Of a stretch of DNA of 64,000 nt, positions 45,500-55,689 are shown piece by piece (the stretch's first letter is position 1; each line of letters opens with the position of its first letter). Origin of the DNA: Magicicada septendecula (Eukaryota > Arthropoda > Insecta > Hemiptera > Cicadidae); NCBI GenBank assembly GCA_034769895.1, contig CM068367.1, positions 1,311,395,046 to 1,311,459,045 of the forward strand, read 5' to 3'. Position numbers and translations under genes: made by a program. The notes beneath the pieces were generated by a model that made no database searches, was not told the origin of the DNA, and worked only from the letters and a program-made list of their open reading frames with translations.

Positions 45500-45875
45500 A
45501 TTACAGGAAAAGGCGAGAATTATTATTAAATGTTTATAAAGAAATAGTGTGAATAATAAATAATGAAACCCCAAGATTACAGAAAAAAGCGATAATTATT
45601 ATTAATGTTTATAAAGAAATAGTGTGAATAATGAACAACAAATCCAAGATTACAGAAAAAGGCGATAATTATTATTAATGTTTATAAAGAAATAGTGTGA
45701 ATAATGAATAACAAACCCAAGATTACAGAAAAAGGCGAGAATTATTATTAAATGTTTATAAAGAAATAGTGTGAATAACAAACCCCAAGATTACCGAAGA
45801 AAGCGATAATTATTATTAAATGTTTATCAAGAAATATTGTGAATAATGAAGAATGTAACCCCAAGATAAAAGTTA
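45500..45875. repeat. 72-bp tandem repeat in element F, five copies
   Basis: The unit aagattacagaaaaaggcga...tataaagaaatagtgtgaat recurs at about 45497, 45571, 45643, 45717 and 45786 with small changes. It adjoins the 88-bp array, forming a two-part minisatellite. Confidence 0.8.
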
Positions 45876-47177
45876 TTACCTCAAAACTACATATGCAAGA
45901 AAAAAAAAAAAAAAAAAATCATATGACCTAAAATATATGCTACATTGCCACATGATGGAACAATTTCAGTAAACGATTGAATGTAACCAATATAATATTA
46001 AAGAAGACAAGAAAGAAAGAGTATTTATGAACATAATTCATTGAAAAATAAACAGCCAAAATAGTGAAATACGATAAGAAGAAGAATAGTTGGGGCTAAG
46101 GAATGTATTTAGTCAAAAATACAATTATAATGATCATCACACAACAACTATTTAGAAAATATTGTGATCAGAGAGAAAAAAAAAACAAACGAAGAAGATA
46201 CTTAACATTACAATCTCAACAAAAATGAAAACAAAAATGACTACAAATGATAACTGTCAAAGTCAATATCAACGAATGTTTAAGGAATTAAAATGGAATT
46301 ACGAAATATGAAGAATAGTAATGAAGAAATATAAATGCAACAAAGAAAAAATCTTTTCCCGAATATTTATTATTAAATGATTAAAGAGATTATTAGGAGA
46401 TTATTATTATATTTTATAGCTGACTGTAGATGAATTCCAGCAGTACTATATTAAAATGTGGTGTGAGCAGCAGAGTATGAAGCCAAACAGTGCCTCTCTG
46501 AACTGTACCAACGCATGTGTTAGGGATTGTTAGGGAAATTAAATATTTAAGGAATATTAGAATAGTTGCAAGAATAAATTCAGTTTCCAAAGGAATGTGA
46601 CGAAGAAAACAGAAAGAAGTGAGTTGACAGAAGAATAATTGAAAAATACAGTAATTATAGTAATTATAAATAGGAGAGATGTAAAACTAATGTATCAGTG
46701 AATACTGTAGCCAACTACCAACAAATAATATTTACAGAAATAAAAATGATCAAGAATGTTAATTAAAATGATGAAATGTTATTAAATAAAAAATTAAAAA
46801 AAGTATTAATACTAGTCTAATGAAGTTACATTGAGAATCTCATCGTCAACCATTAACAATGAAATGAAGAAACGCATGTGAAAAAGACAAGTTTATTTGA
46901 CCTAAACTTCATTCAGGTAAACTAAACTTTTTTATGAGGGGAAGCATATGTAACGCAACAGAAATGCTAGCATTCATGTTACATAAAAGACGGTTCACAG
47001 AATAATAAACAAATTGATATTTAAACCCATAATAGAACAGAGATCCAATAATTACAATTATAATCATAGACAAAATTAAATAAGGATGCAAGGTAGTGTT
47101 GACTAGAATAAACGAACCTGTAAGATAAATAATAGCTAATGATATATGTTTAATGAAAAGCAAAACAACAACAAAAA
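45876..47177. other. Non-coding 3' internal part of element F
   Basis: A-rich DNA ending at aacaacaaaaa just before the 3' LTR. No pol motif appears in any frame. A hydrophobic minus-strand frame (46909-47163) is probably a by-product of the A-rich strand. Confidence 0.55.
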
Positions 47178-49223
47178 TGAAACAATGACTTAATTTATGG
47201 TAATAACAAATAAGAATTTTGTGTTAAGAAGTATTATTTTATGACAAAAATGTTATGATAAAGTTTATGTGATGTTATATCAAATATGTGTTGAGTTAAT
47301 GAAAAATAATGAAACAAGTTGTATTATTCAATGACTGTCGTAGAATGAAGTGTGAGGCAGTTAATCAATGTTCATAAATTTGGATTTTGTTGTATGTGAT
47401 CAAGAGATCAAGATAAAATTGTTATTAGATATAGAAAAATAATTGTTTATATAAGTGCTAATAATTAAGATTTGATTGTATGTATGAATTTATATAAAAG
47501 GGACTATAGATGCCTAACAGACATAACCACAGGAGATCAGTTTACAATAAAAGGCCTAATAGGCAAAACTACTATATAAACACTCATAACATAAAGATTA
47601 GGTGCATCAATTAATAAATACGCCATATTAATAAATAATAATACCATAATGCCATAATATCGATTGGTAAAAAATAATATCGAAGGTGGATTAAATATAA
47701 TAAAAAAGAAAAAAGCGGACTTATATCAAAAAATCAGTAGAATATGTGTATAAAGTAATAAACCAACTATCGGTAAAGTTACATCCCGATAGGACAGCAA
47801 ATTGATAAAGAATAGATAAAAAATATATGAAAGAAACACTATATAGTCAAAACATGTGGAAGGCAGAAATTATTATATGTTGCTAGGGACGACAAAAGGA
47901 GAAGAAGTTGTTGATTTTGACAAGATTTGCTTTGGATGAACTGAAAGTGATGAGATTAAAAAAACCCAAGAATAATCTATTTAATCATAATATTATAACT
48001 ATCAGATACGATTATAAAGTACAAGATTCTCATGACAATAGTTATGTCTAACACCAATACAGATTAACCAAATAACACTACAATCTGAAATAATAATAGA
48101 GAGGAAATAACTGAAGTCTACAAGAAAGAACTTGAACTGTCCCATATCCGAAGGGAATTGATGAGATATTAATCAAATCGGAAGAATTAACAGTAACACA
48201 ACTCATAATATTCACAACACCAGAAATTATAACCTTGCAATTACACGGAACAACACTAATTGCTTCAATCGAAAGAAGAACTGATTTGGATCCTGGCGGT
48301 GCAGAAGAAACATCAACCGGGCTGTAGATCAATCCGAAAGCTGTATTCCGACGTGGACAGGACAAGAATTACTTTTATTAAACCGAAGACAGAAAACCGT
48401 ACTGCATAACCATTCAAAACAGTAAATTTAGCGATCAACCTCCTACACGATTTGCTTCGTTCGAGTCTGGTAAATTATATTAAATTAACTATATTAAATA
48501 CACAACACATAAATTTTGTAAATCTTGCATTCTTATCTATGTATTTTTAGTCTTCCCCACAGTTACAAGAACCTTCACACCCTGAAATAAATTAAATACA
48601 AATCAAAACATAATATATAACTAAATATAAATAAAGGATTAAAATAATCAACAATCGATACCTGAAGTCTATAGTCCAAGCATATGTTAATTAGCACATA
48701 TCTTATTTAATGTGAATTAAGTAAACAAATAAAGAACCTTTATATATTTGTCAAATCTTGTTATTTGGAGTATGGTTTAGTGAACTGGGAACAAAAAGTA
48801 ACTGAATAAGTATAGAATAAATGGTTAATATAAACATCGAAATAACTTATAAGTTTCGTTGAGCCGATACTGCAGCGCGTATAGCGGAATTATCTGACAC
48901 CAAAGAGGGAGCGTAAAATTACGAAATTAGACAGATCTCTCTTCAAGGTATAATAGGGTTGGATGAAATTGTAGAATAACGATTAAGTTGTTTAAGTCTA
49001 GGCACACTAACACTGATAATTATTAAAGAGTTAAGTTAATATTAATTAATTACATCCATATATTCCACAACTCCAAATATCTCCGAGATTTATATAATTA
49101 AAGTAATACAAAATAAATTCACAAACCCAACAGTGGGAATTTAAACCTTACGTACTCGATCTAATACAAATTGGCGTTCATCGCGGGACTTGAATAGTAG
49201 TGGCCACACCACGGCAGATTACA
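47178..49223 (+). mobile_element. 3' LTR of element F
   Basis: 2,046 bp, TGAAACAATG ... CAGATTACA, near-identical to 41187-43298. It is directly followed by (TA)n at 49224, in which PLE1 sits. Confidence 0.85.
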
Positions 49224-49239
49224 ATATATATATATATAT
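49224..49239. repeat. (AT)n tract between LTR F and PLE1
   Basis: Eight AT units join the last CA of LTR F to the first PLE1 base. A second AT tract follows PLE1 at 53714-53731, so PLE1 appears to have split one AT microsatellite. Confidence 0.85.
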
Positions 49240-49303
49240 AATTTGTGATGTTTTCAATTTGTTTCTTTCTGCAAGTAGTATAATTTTGTATATTCTTTTT
49301 AAC

Positions 49304-49347
49304 ACCTGACGCACGTTTCATTGAAAAATATCAGTATCATCAGAGGT
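49304..49347 (-). ncRNA. Hammerhead ribozyme, PLE1 copy 1
   Basis: On the minus strand: ACCU, CUGAUGA, helix II (ACUGA/UCAAU around a U-rich loop), GAAA, CGUGCG, UC, AGGU. Helix I is ACCU/AGGU; helix III is two base pairs with a two-base loop; cleavage is expected after GUC. One pair of helix II is mismatched (C-A) in this copy. Confidence 0.8.
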
Positions 49348-49536
49348 TTCTAAGTAAATAATAGCAATCGAAATAATTCTATTAATATGAAATTAACGAA
49401 TAATCGAATTTGTTCGATTTTAATGTAAAATAAAATAACTGATAATCAATTTAGGTCGATTAGTTAATGATTGTTTTAATGTTTATTTTTTCCCAGCTGT
49501 TTTCTCGGTTATATTTGAAGTTTAGTTGTTTATATT

Positions 49537-50040
49537 TTATTCATTTTTATTTTTTAGTAAATTTATAATTTTAAATAGATCGTCTTGTTTTGTTTTTATT
49601 TGGGTTTGTTCTTTAATTAATAAATTATTGTTATTGTGTTTGTAAATGTTAAGATTTTCCCAAATATTCATTTTTTGTCCTTTTTGTATGTTTTTAATTA
49701 ATTTTATATTTTCAATGTTTGGAAACTGGTGGTTATTATTTAGACAATGTGTGGCTAAATTATATTTATAAATATTTGGTTTTAAATATGCATTGCGGTG
49801 TTGAACGAATCTATCTCGTAGTTTTTTCTTCGTCTGGCCCACGTAAAATTTATTGAAATCTGGACATTCTGTTTTATATATACCATTTTTATTGTGAGTA
49901 TTGGATGTAGTTTTAGGTTTTATTTTATTAAAAATTATATTATCTGTATTATAAGATATTTTTAAATTAGTATCTTTAAATATTTTATTTAGTTTTTGAG
50001 TTATATTTCCGTAATAAGTGAAGGTTGTATATTTTATATT
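49537..50040 (-). pseudogene. PLE1 endonuclease C-terminal fragment (inverted copy)
   Basis: It encodes the GIY-YIG tail: NGIYKTECPDFNKFYVGQTK, then LRDRFVQHRNAYLKPNIYKY and a basic end with LLIKEQTQIKTKQDDLFKII. This is the 3' end of the PLE1 coding region only; RT is absent because the copy is 5'-truncated at the head-to-head junction. Confidence 0.75.
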
Positions 50041-50199
50041 ATCATTAAATTATAAAATAAATTTTAAAATAATATTATTATTATGGAAATATAACTCAAA
50101 AACTAAATAAAATATTTAAAGATACTAATTTAAAAATATCTTATAATACAGATAATATAATTATTAATAAAATAAAACCTAAAATTAAATCCAATACTC

Positions 50200-50555
50200 A
50201 CAATAAAAATGGAATATATAAAACAGAATGTCCAAATTGCAATAAATTTTACGTGGGCCAGACGAAGAAAAAACTACGAGATAGATTCGTTCAACACCGC
50301 AATGCATATTTAAAACCAAATATTTATAAATCTAATTTAGTCACACATTGTCTAAATAATAACCACCAGTTTCCAAACATTGAAAATACAAAATTAATTA
50401 AAAACATACAAAAAGGACAAGAAATGAATATTTGGGAAAATCTTAACATTTACAAACACAATAACAATAATTTATTAATTAAAGAACAAACCCAAATAAA
50501 AACAAAACAAGACGATCTATTTAAAATTATAAATTTACTAAAAAATAAAAATTAA
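50200..50555 (+). pseudogene. PLE1 endonuclease C-terminal fragment (pseudo-LTR copy)
   Basis: It encodes NGIYKTECPNCNKFYVGQTK, LRDRFVQHRNAYLKPNIYKS and the basic end MNIWENLNIYKH..LLIKEQTQIKTK. G-I-Y and Y-V-G are the namesake residues of the GIY-YIG nuclease; R (in LRDRF) is the usual catalytic Arg region. It is a 5'-truncated partial frame and no RT is attached. Confidence 0.75.
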
Positions 50556-50748
50556 TAAAATATAAACAACTAAACTTCAAATATAACCGAGAAAACAGCT
50601 GGGAAAAAATAAACATTAAAACAATCGTTAACTAATCGACCTAAATCGATTATCAGTTATTTTATTTTAGATTAAAATCGAACAAATTCAATTATTCGTT
50701 AATTTCATATTAATAGAATTATTTTGATTGCTATTAATTTACTTAGAA

Positions 50749-50792
50749 ACCTCTGATGATACTGATATTTTTCAGTGAAACATGGGTCAGGT
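50749..50792 (+). ncRNA. Hammerhead ribozyme, PLE1 copy 2 (best-paired helix II)
   Basis: ACCU, CUGAUGA, helix II ACUGA/UCAGU fully paired around a U-rich loop, GAAA, CAUGGG, UC, AGGU. Helix I is ACCU/AGGU. Helix III is weaker here (A-U and C-G with a loop of AUGG). The expected cleavage follows GUC at 50788, and the 3' product begins AGGUGUUAAAAAGAAUAUAC. Confidence 0.8.
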
Positions 50793-50976
50793 GTTAAAAA
50801 GAATATACAAAATTATACTACTTGCAGAAGAAACAAATTGAAAACATCACAAATTATATAATTACTGCAAGAAACATCGAGTTACTTATATAGAAAATGA
50901 TGGATGAAAACACCGTACAATGTGATGTAACTCATTCCTATAACCAATTTATTAAACGTAAAAAACAATTAATTAA

Positions 50977-53127
50977 TTGTTTTGGAAACATACAGTATAT
51001 TTTAACAAAAAATGCCTACACCTTAATATTTTTCCAAAATACACAAAAATAATAGTAAAAAACAACAATAACAATAAATTAGACAAATATATTACTCAAG
51101 CCCAATATAAATGGATTAAAGACGAAATATCAAATAATTACAGAAAAATCGACTACATTAATAAACAATTAATTAATTTACATCTTCTTTTAGCCAACTC
51201 ACTTGATTATCATATATGGAATAATAAATATATTAATATTCTTAAAATACTAAATAAACACAAAACAATTAAATTTAACACAATCAATAAAAAACTTAAA
51301 AATCTACTAATAAATAGTACACCTAAAGAAGATAACCAAAATTTACACACATTAAATAATAATCACACTTTTTACCCAAAATTCGTAAATTTATGTAATA
51401 TTAAATTCACAGAAAATGAAATAGCTACCCTAGAATCATCAAACAAAACAAATCTTAAAAATGTAAACAAACATGTAATAGATAATATTATAGTCGAAAC
51501 TGAAAACGCAATTAATAATGTAGAACAAGAAAAACAAGATAAAATAAGAACAGAAGCCTCAATGGAAATAATAAAATTTATCAAAAAATATAATAACCAA
51601 AATCATCATATTGAAAATAAAAATAAACAAAATAAAATCATTAATAACATAAAACAGAAACTAACGACCAATAACCTCACTTTAACCAAAGCTGATAAGA
51701 GTAATAGTACAATAATAATTTGTCAGAAAGATTTAGACGATAAAACAGAAGAATTTATAGTTAATAATAATTGCATAATATTAAATAAAGATCCCACAAA
51801 TAAATATCAAACACAAATAACAAATATACTAAAAAATAGTAACCAAATCATAAATCCTAAAGACTCCTTTAAATATAAAATGGATAATCCTTGTGCACCA
51901 AAATTAAATTCTTTAATAAAATTACACAAAATCAATAAACCTGTCAGACCTTTAATAAACGCTAGGACCGCACCAAATTATAAAATATCAAAATTACTAA
52001 CTCAAATCTTAAAACATAAAATTGAACTTCCAGCAAAACACAATATAAAAAATAGTATCGAACTCACGGAACAACTAATAAATGTAGAAGTAAACAGAAA
52101 TACAAAATTATATTCATTCGACATATCAAACATGTATACAAACATTCCCATTGAAGAAACTATAAATATTATAATAAATAATCTGAAAACAAATTACGAA
52201 AGTAACACATACATTAAACAGTTAACTAATACTTTAAAAATAATTTTAAATCAAAATTATTTTCAATACAACAACAAATTGTACTATCAAACAGATGGCC
52301 TTGCTATGGGAGCCCCAACCTCCGCTATCATTTCAGAAAACGTCCTACAAAAACTCGACGAACAAATAATAAATATAATAAAATTAAACGACCCATTAGG
52401 ATGTTATTGTAGATACGCTGATGACAATCTGTACATTTCCCAAAATAATGGTATAAATATAAATAAAATATTCAACTCCATAAATAATTTACATTCCAAA
52501 ATAAAATTCACTTTAGAAGAAGAATCTAATAATAAATTAAATTATTTAGACTTAACAATAAAGAAAAATGAAACAAATTTTGAATACTCAATATACAGGA
52601 AACCTTCTCAAACTGACTTAGTAATACCAAATACTTCTAATCATCCTCCCCAACACAAAATGGCAGTATTTAATTCCATGATTTACCGAATGCTTAGGAT
52701 CCCATTAAATAACACAAAAAGAAACAAAGAAAGAAAAATTATCCAACAAATAGCAGTTAAAAATGGATACAAAATAATAACTATTAATAAATTAGAAAAT
52801 AAAATTAAACATAAATTCACAAATAAAATTCCTAAGAACATTACATTTAAAAATTCACCTATTAATAATAATATAAAATATACAACCTTCACTTATTACG
52901 GAAATATAACTCAAAAACTAAATAAAATATTTAAAGATACTAATTTAAAAATATCTTATAATACAGATAATATAATTTTTAATAAAATAAAACCTAAAAC
53001 TAAATCCAATACTCACAATAAAAATGGAATATATAAAATAGAATGTCCAGATTGCAATAAATTTTACGTGGGCCAGACGAAGAAAAAACTACGAGATAGA
53101 TTTGTTCAACACCGCAATGCATATTAA
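50977..53127 (+). CDS. PLE1 reverse transcriptase / GIY-YIG endonuclease
   Basis: A 716-residue frame. The N-terminal 240 residues are helical and Asn/Lys-rich. RT motifs: LTKADKSNSTIIICQKDLDD (about 230), LIKLHKINKPVRPLINARTA (about 314), SFDISNMYTNIPIEE (about 383), GLAMGAPTSAIISENVLQKL (about 441), the catalytic YADD in CYCRYADDNLYI (about 480) and IYRKPSQTDLVIPNTSNHPP (about 543). The GIY-YIG part starts at about 683 (NGIYKIECPDCNKFYVGQTK). The open frame ends earlier than the nuclease tails of the two partial copies, so it is close to whole with about one break at its C-terminal end. Codon use is extremely AT-rich, unlike PLE2. Confidence 0.9.
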   Translation: MFWKHTVYFNKKCLHLNIFPKYTKIIVKNNNNNKLDKYITQAQYKWIKDEISNNYRKIDYINKQLINLHLLLANSLDYHIWNNKYINILKILNKHKTIKFNTINKKLKNLLINSTPKEDNQNLHTLNNNHTFYPKFVNLCNIKFTENEIATLESSNKTNLKNVNKHVIDNIIVETENAINNVEQEKQDKIRTEASMEIIKFIKKYNNQNHHIENKNKQNKIINNIKQKLTTNNLTLTKADKSNSTIIICQKDLDDKTEEFIVNNNCIILNKDPTNKYQTQITNILKNSNQIINPKDSFKYKMDNPCAPKLNSLIKLHKINKPVRPLINARTAPNYKISKLLTQILKHKIELPAKHNIKNSIELTEQLINVEVNRNTKLYSFDISNMYTNIPIEETINIIINNLKTNYESNTYIKQLTNTLKIILNQNYFQYNNKLYYQTDGLAMGAPTSAIISENVLQKLDEQIINIIKLNDPLGCYCRYADDNLYISQNNGININKIFNSINNLHSKIKFTLEEESNNKLNYLDLTIKKNETNFEYSIYRKPSQTDLVIPNTSNHPPQHKMAVFNSMIYRMLRIPLNNTKRNKERKIIQQIAVKNGYKIITINKLENKIKHKFTNKIPKNITFKNSPINNNIKYTTFTYYGNITQKLNKIFKDTNLKISYNTDNIIFNKIKPKTKSNTHNKNGIYKIECPDCNKFYVGQTKKKLRDRFVQHRNAY

Positions 53128-53710
53128 AAACCAAATATTTATAAATCTAATTTAGCCACACGTTGTCTAAATAATAACCACCAGTTTCCAAATATTGAAA
53201 ATATAAAATTAATTAAAAACATACAAAAAGGACAAAAAATGAAATTTGGGAAAATCTTAACATTTACTAACACATTAACAATAAATTATTAATTAAAGAA
53301 CAAACCCAAATAAAAACAAAACAAGACGATCTATTTAAAATTATAAATTTACTAAAAAATAAAAATGAATAAACTATAAACAACTAAACTTCAAATATAA
53401 CCGAGAAAACAGCTGGGAAAAAATAAACATTAAAACAATCATTAACTAATCGACCTAAATTGATTATCAGTTATTTTATTTTACATTAAAATCGAACAAA
53501 TTCGATTATTCGTTAATTTCATATTAATAGAATTATTTCGATTGCTATTAATTTACTTAGAAACCTCTGATGATACTGATATTTTTCAATGAAACGTGCG
53601 TCAGGTGTTAAAAAGAATATACAAATTTATACTACTTGCAGAAGAAACAAATTGAAAACATCACAAATTATATAATTACTGCAAGAAACATCGAGTTACT
53701 TATATAGAAA
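53128..53710 (+). mobile_element. PLE1 3' part with terminal segment
   Basis: Remaining nuclease-tail sequence, 3' untranslated region, hammerhead (53563-53606) and terminal segment ending acttatatagaaaa, followed by an AT tract. Confidence 0.8.
53563..53606 (+). ncRNA. Hammerhead ribozyme, PLE1 copy 3
   Basis: ACCU, CUGAUGA, helix II ACUGA/UCAAU (one C-A mismatch), GAAA, CGUGCG, UC, AGGU. It is identical to copy 1 and lies about 2.8 kb downstream of copy 2, so the full PLE1 unit is framed by two ribozymes in the same direction. Confidence 0.8.
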
Positions 53711-53731
53711 AAAAATATATATATATAAATA

Positions 53732-55673
53732 TATTGTAACATCTTGCGGGTAAAGTCTCGGAGTCTAATAGACGTTTTCCTAAAAAAGTTTCTTTTCGTC
53801 TATTTATTCTCCTCGAAAATCTCGCTTTAATGAGAGTCACTGTTAATCCTTTATTGGTTGTATTTGCACATGTTCAGTGTCCGTTATAATTTATGTTTAA
53901 CTTAAATAAAACCAAATAAAAAAGAAATCGAGAGTGTGTGATTTGGGAGAATTCAACGAAGTTGTTAGGAGAGAGAGTGCAAAAAGTATTATCCTCTTGG
54001 CATACAATTACTTAGTTTAAATTTCTCCGCTCATAAGACCAGCTGATTTTGACATTTACAAACAAATTGGAGGTTAATTAACACCAATTGTCTGTAATGT
54101 TTTCTGGTTGTTCGTCCTGTTCTGTGTCTCCTGACAATCTGTAAACAACTACCCTCTACTGAAAATAATACACATTTTATTATTTATAACAAAGTATTCA
54201 TGGTATTTATTTAATAAATACACTGTTTTTTTTTTTTGTATCTTCTCCCAATACAGAAAGTTATAATCGATTCTCCCTGTCAACACAACATTAGTTCAAT
54301 CTTATTTGGTAAACATAGAAAGTATAACAAATATTTTTATCGTTTATGAAATATACAACAATAAAGAATTAATTTTTTAAAATTCCCAGGGTTATTTGTA
54401 AGTTCTTTGTGCTATGAGACGGTCAGAAATGAATAATTTAGTACCAAGCTTTACAAAAGAAATATAGATTATATTTAGTTTTTCTTTAGTTTGTAGTTCC
54501 GGGTTTATCCGCCAGAGTACAGTTTATGTTCCTCGCTACAAATACGGAATTATTTAATGGCGGCTGCAAAACTCACAGAGATCCGTTATGAAGATTTTTT
54601 GGTTAACAAAAATTAATAAAGTTTGTTTCACCTCTTTTCCTGAAGTGTTTACTTGTATGGTGCTGTTTCTAGTGTTAGAAGTTATAGTTGAGTTGGAATT
54701 TAGTTAATTTTTACTAGGATACGGTCTCACCAAAATCTCGAAGTGCTAGATACTAGGCCTGGAACCAGTCATTAAGTTTCTCAAAATTTCGTCAAATAAA
54801 GGCTTGGATGGTGCTACTTGCAGAAGTTCTAATAGAAGGTGTTCATTTCTCATCAATTTTTATTAAATTTCACACTCTTTATTCCGAAAGTATTCATACA
54901 TTTTCAAATTTTAAATAGGCATCACTTTTTTCAAACGTTCACTTCTCAATCGTTTTAACAATTAAATTCATATCTTGTTAGTTGGTTACTGTTAGTAACC
55001 AAGAATTTTTTATGGTTTTTTATTGGTGAATCTATATACTTTTTAATATATAGGCTATTATTAATTATTATAAATTTATTTCTTCTTCATAGAAAAATAA
55101 TCCTTTTTTAATTTTGTTTATAATCCAATTTAATTTATATAAGGTTTTTCTTTCTATTTTCTCTTAAGCTTATACATAGGTCTTTAATATTTTAATTTCC
55201 TTCAATTGTATTTAATTATTATTTGCTTAAAGTATCCTTACTCTAAACTATTTTCCTATGCCATCTTACTTACATAGTATTATTTTATATTATTATTATT
55301 TTATATCTAACCCTGGGTTATCTTATATTTAAACACAATTATTATATTAATCATAAAATTATACCTAGGTACAAAACCTTTGTGGCTTACACAATACAAA
55401 TTATACAAAATACAAAATTTATCAGCAGCAATATAGTCCACTGCTACAATTGATTGTTTTTCCATCTATATTTTAAAAGATGCTCCTTTATAACAATTTA
55501 CCCTCTCACTATGTACACTATATCTCACTTTGTACACTATATGTCACTTTGTTATTGTTTATAGTGTTCTGTAGTACAAAGTATTCTATAGCTAGGTACA
55601 TAATACCCATTTCTGACCTTTAGAGTGGGAAGATTGTGTTATCATATTTGGGCATGGGTTATGTAACGTTACA
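53732..55673 (-). mobile_element. Solo LTR G
   Basis: A 1.94-kb unit with LTR-like ends (TGTAACATC ... GTAACGTTACA) flanked on both sides by ATAT from AT tracts (53714-53731 and 55674-55689). No internal region is attached, so it reads as a solo LTR left by recombination between two LTRs. The minus orientation is suggested by words shared with the right end of E (cgttacataa, atgcccaaa). No promoter or gene is claimed. It is an older fossil. Confidence 0.55.
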
Positions 55674-55689
55674 ATATATATATATATAT
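55674..55689. repeat. (AT)n tract between LTR G and LTR D
   Basis: Eight AT units separate the last base of G from the first base of LTR D, so both used the same AT microsatellite. Confidence 0.85.

Larger units (their letters stand above)
41187..49223 (+). mobile_element. Gag-only LTR retroelement F
   Basis: LTRs of 2.1 kb flank a 3.9-kb internal region. A primer-binding-like TGGCGCTCAACTTGTGTAGG lies at 43302-43321, close in form to a tRNA-Lys complement. Two open segments (43408-43899, 43906-45198) encode charged, coiled-coil protein; downstream come minisatellites and non-coding DNA. No protease, RT, RNase H or integrase is found. LTR divergence is about one per cent by eye, so it is young. 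The coding part appears broken about once. The two outer flanks (A23 left, (TA)n right) do not match, so one border has been altered after insertion. Confidence 0.8.
49240..50047 (-). mobile_element. PLE1 inverted, 5'-truncated copy
   Basis: This reads on the minus strand: endonuclease C-terminal coding sequence (49537 to about 50040), 3' untranslated part, a hammerhead (49304-49347) and the terminal word aatttgtgatg. It is fused head-to-head to the plus-strand copies through about 30 bases of AT filler (50048-50078). Such inverted partial copies are typical of Penelope-like insertions. Confidence 0.8.
50079..50976 (+). mobile_element. PLE1 upstream partial copy (pseudo-LTR unit)
   Basis: The plus-strand copy starts within the coding region (tatggaaatataactc), reads the endonuclease end (50253-50555), the 3' untranslated part, a hammerhead (50749-50792) and the terminal segment, and then runs directly into the full copy. 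This repeats the 3' part of the element at its 5' end, the pseudo-LTR arrangement known for Penelope-like elements. Confidence 0.8.

Noticed and set aside
46909-47163. 84-residue hydrophobic minus-strand frame, membrane-protein-like
   Set aside because: It is the complement of an A-rich plus strand in element F, which yields Phe/Ile/Leu codons by composition alone; there is no homology sign or supporting context.
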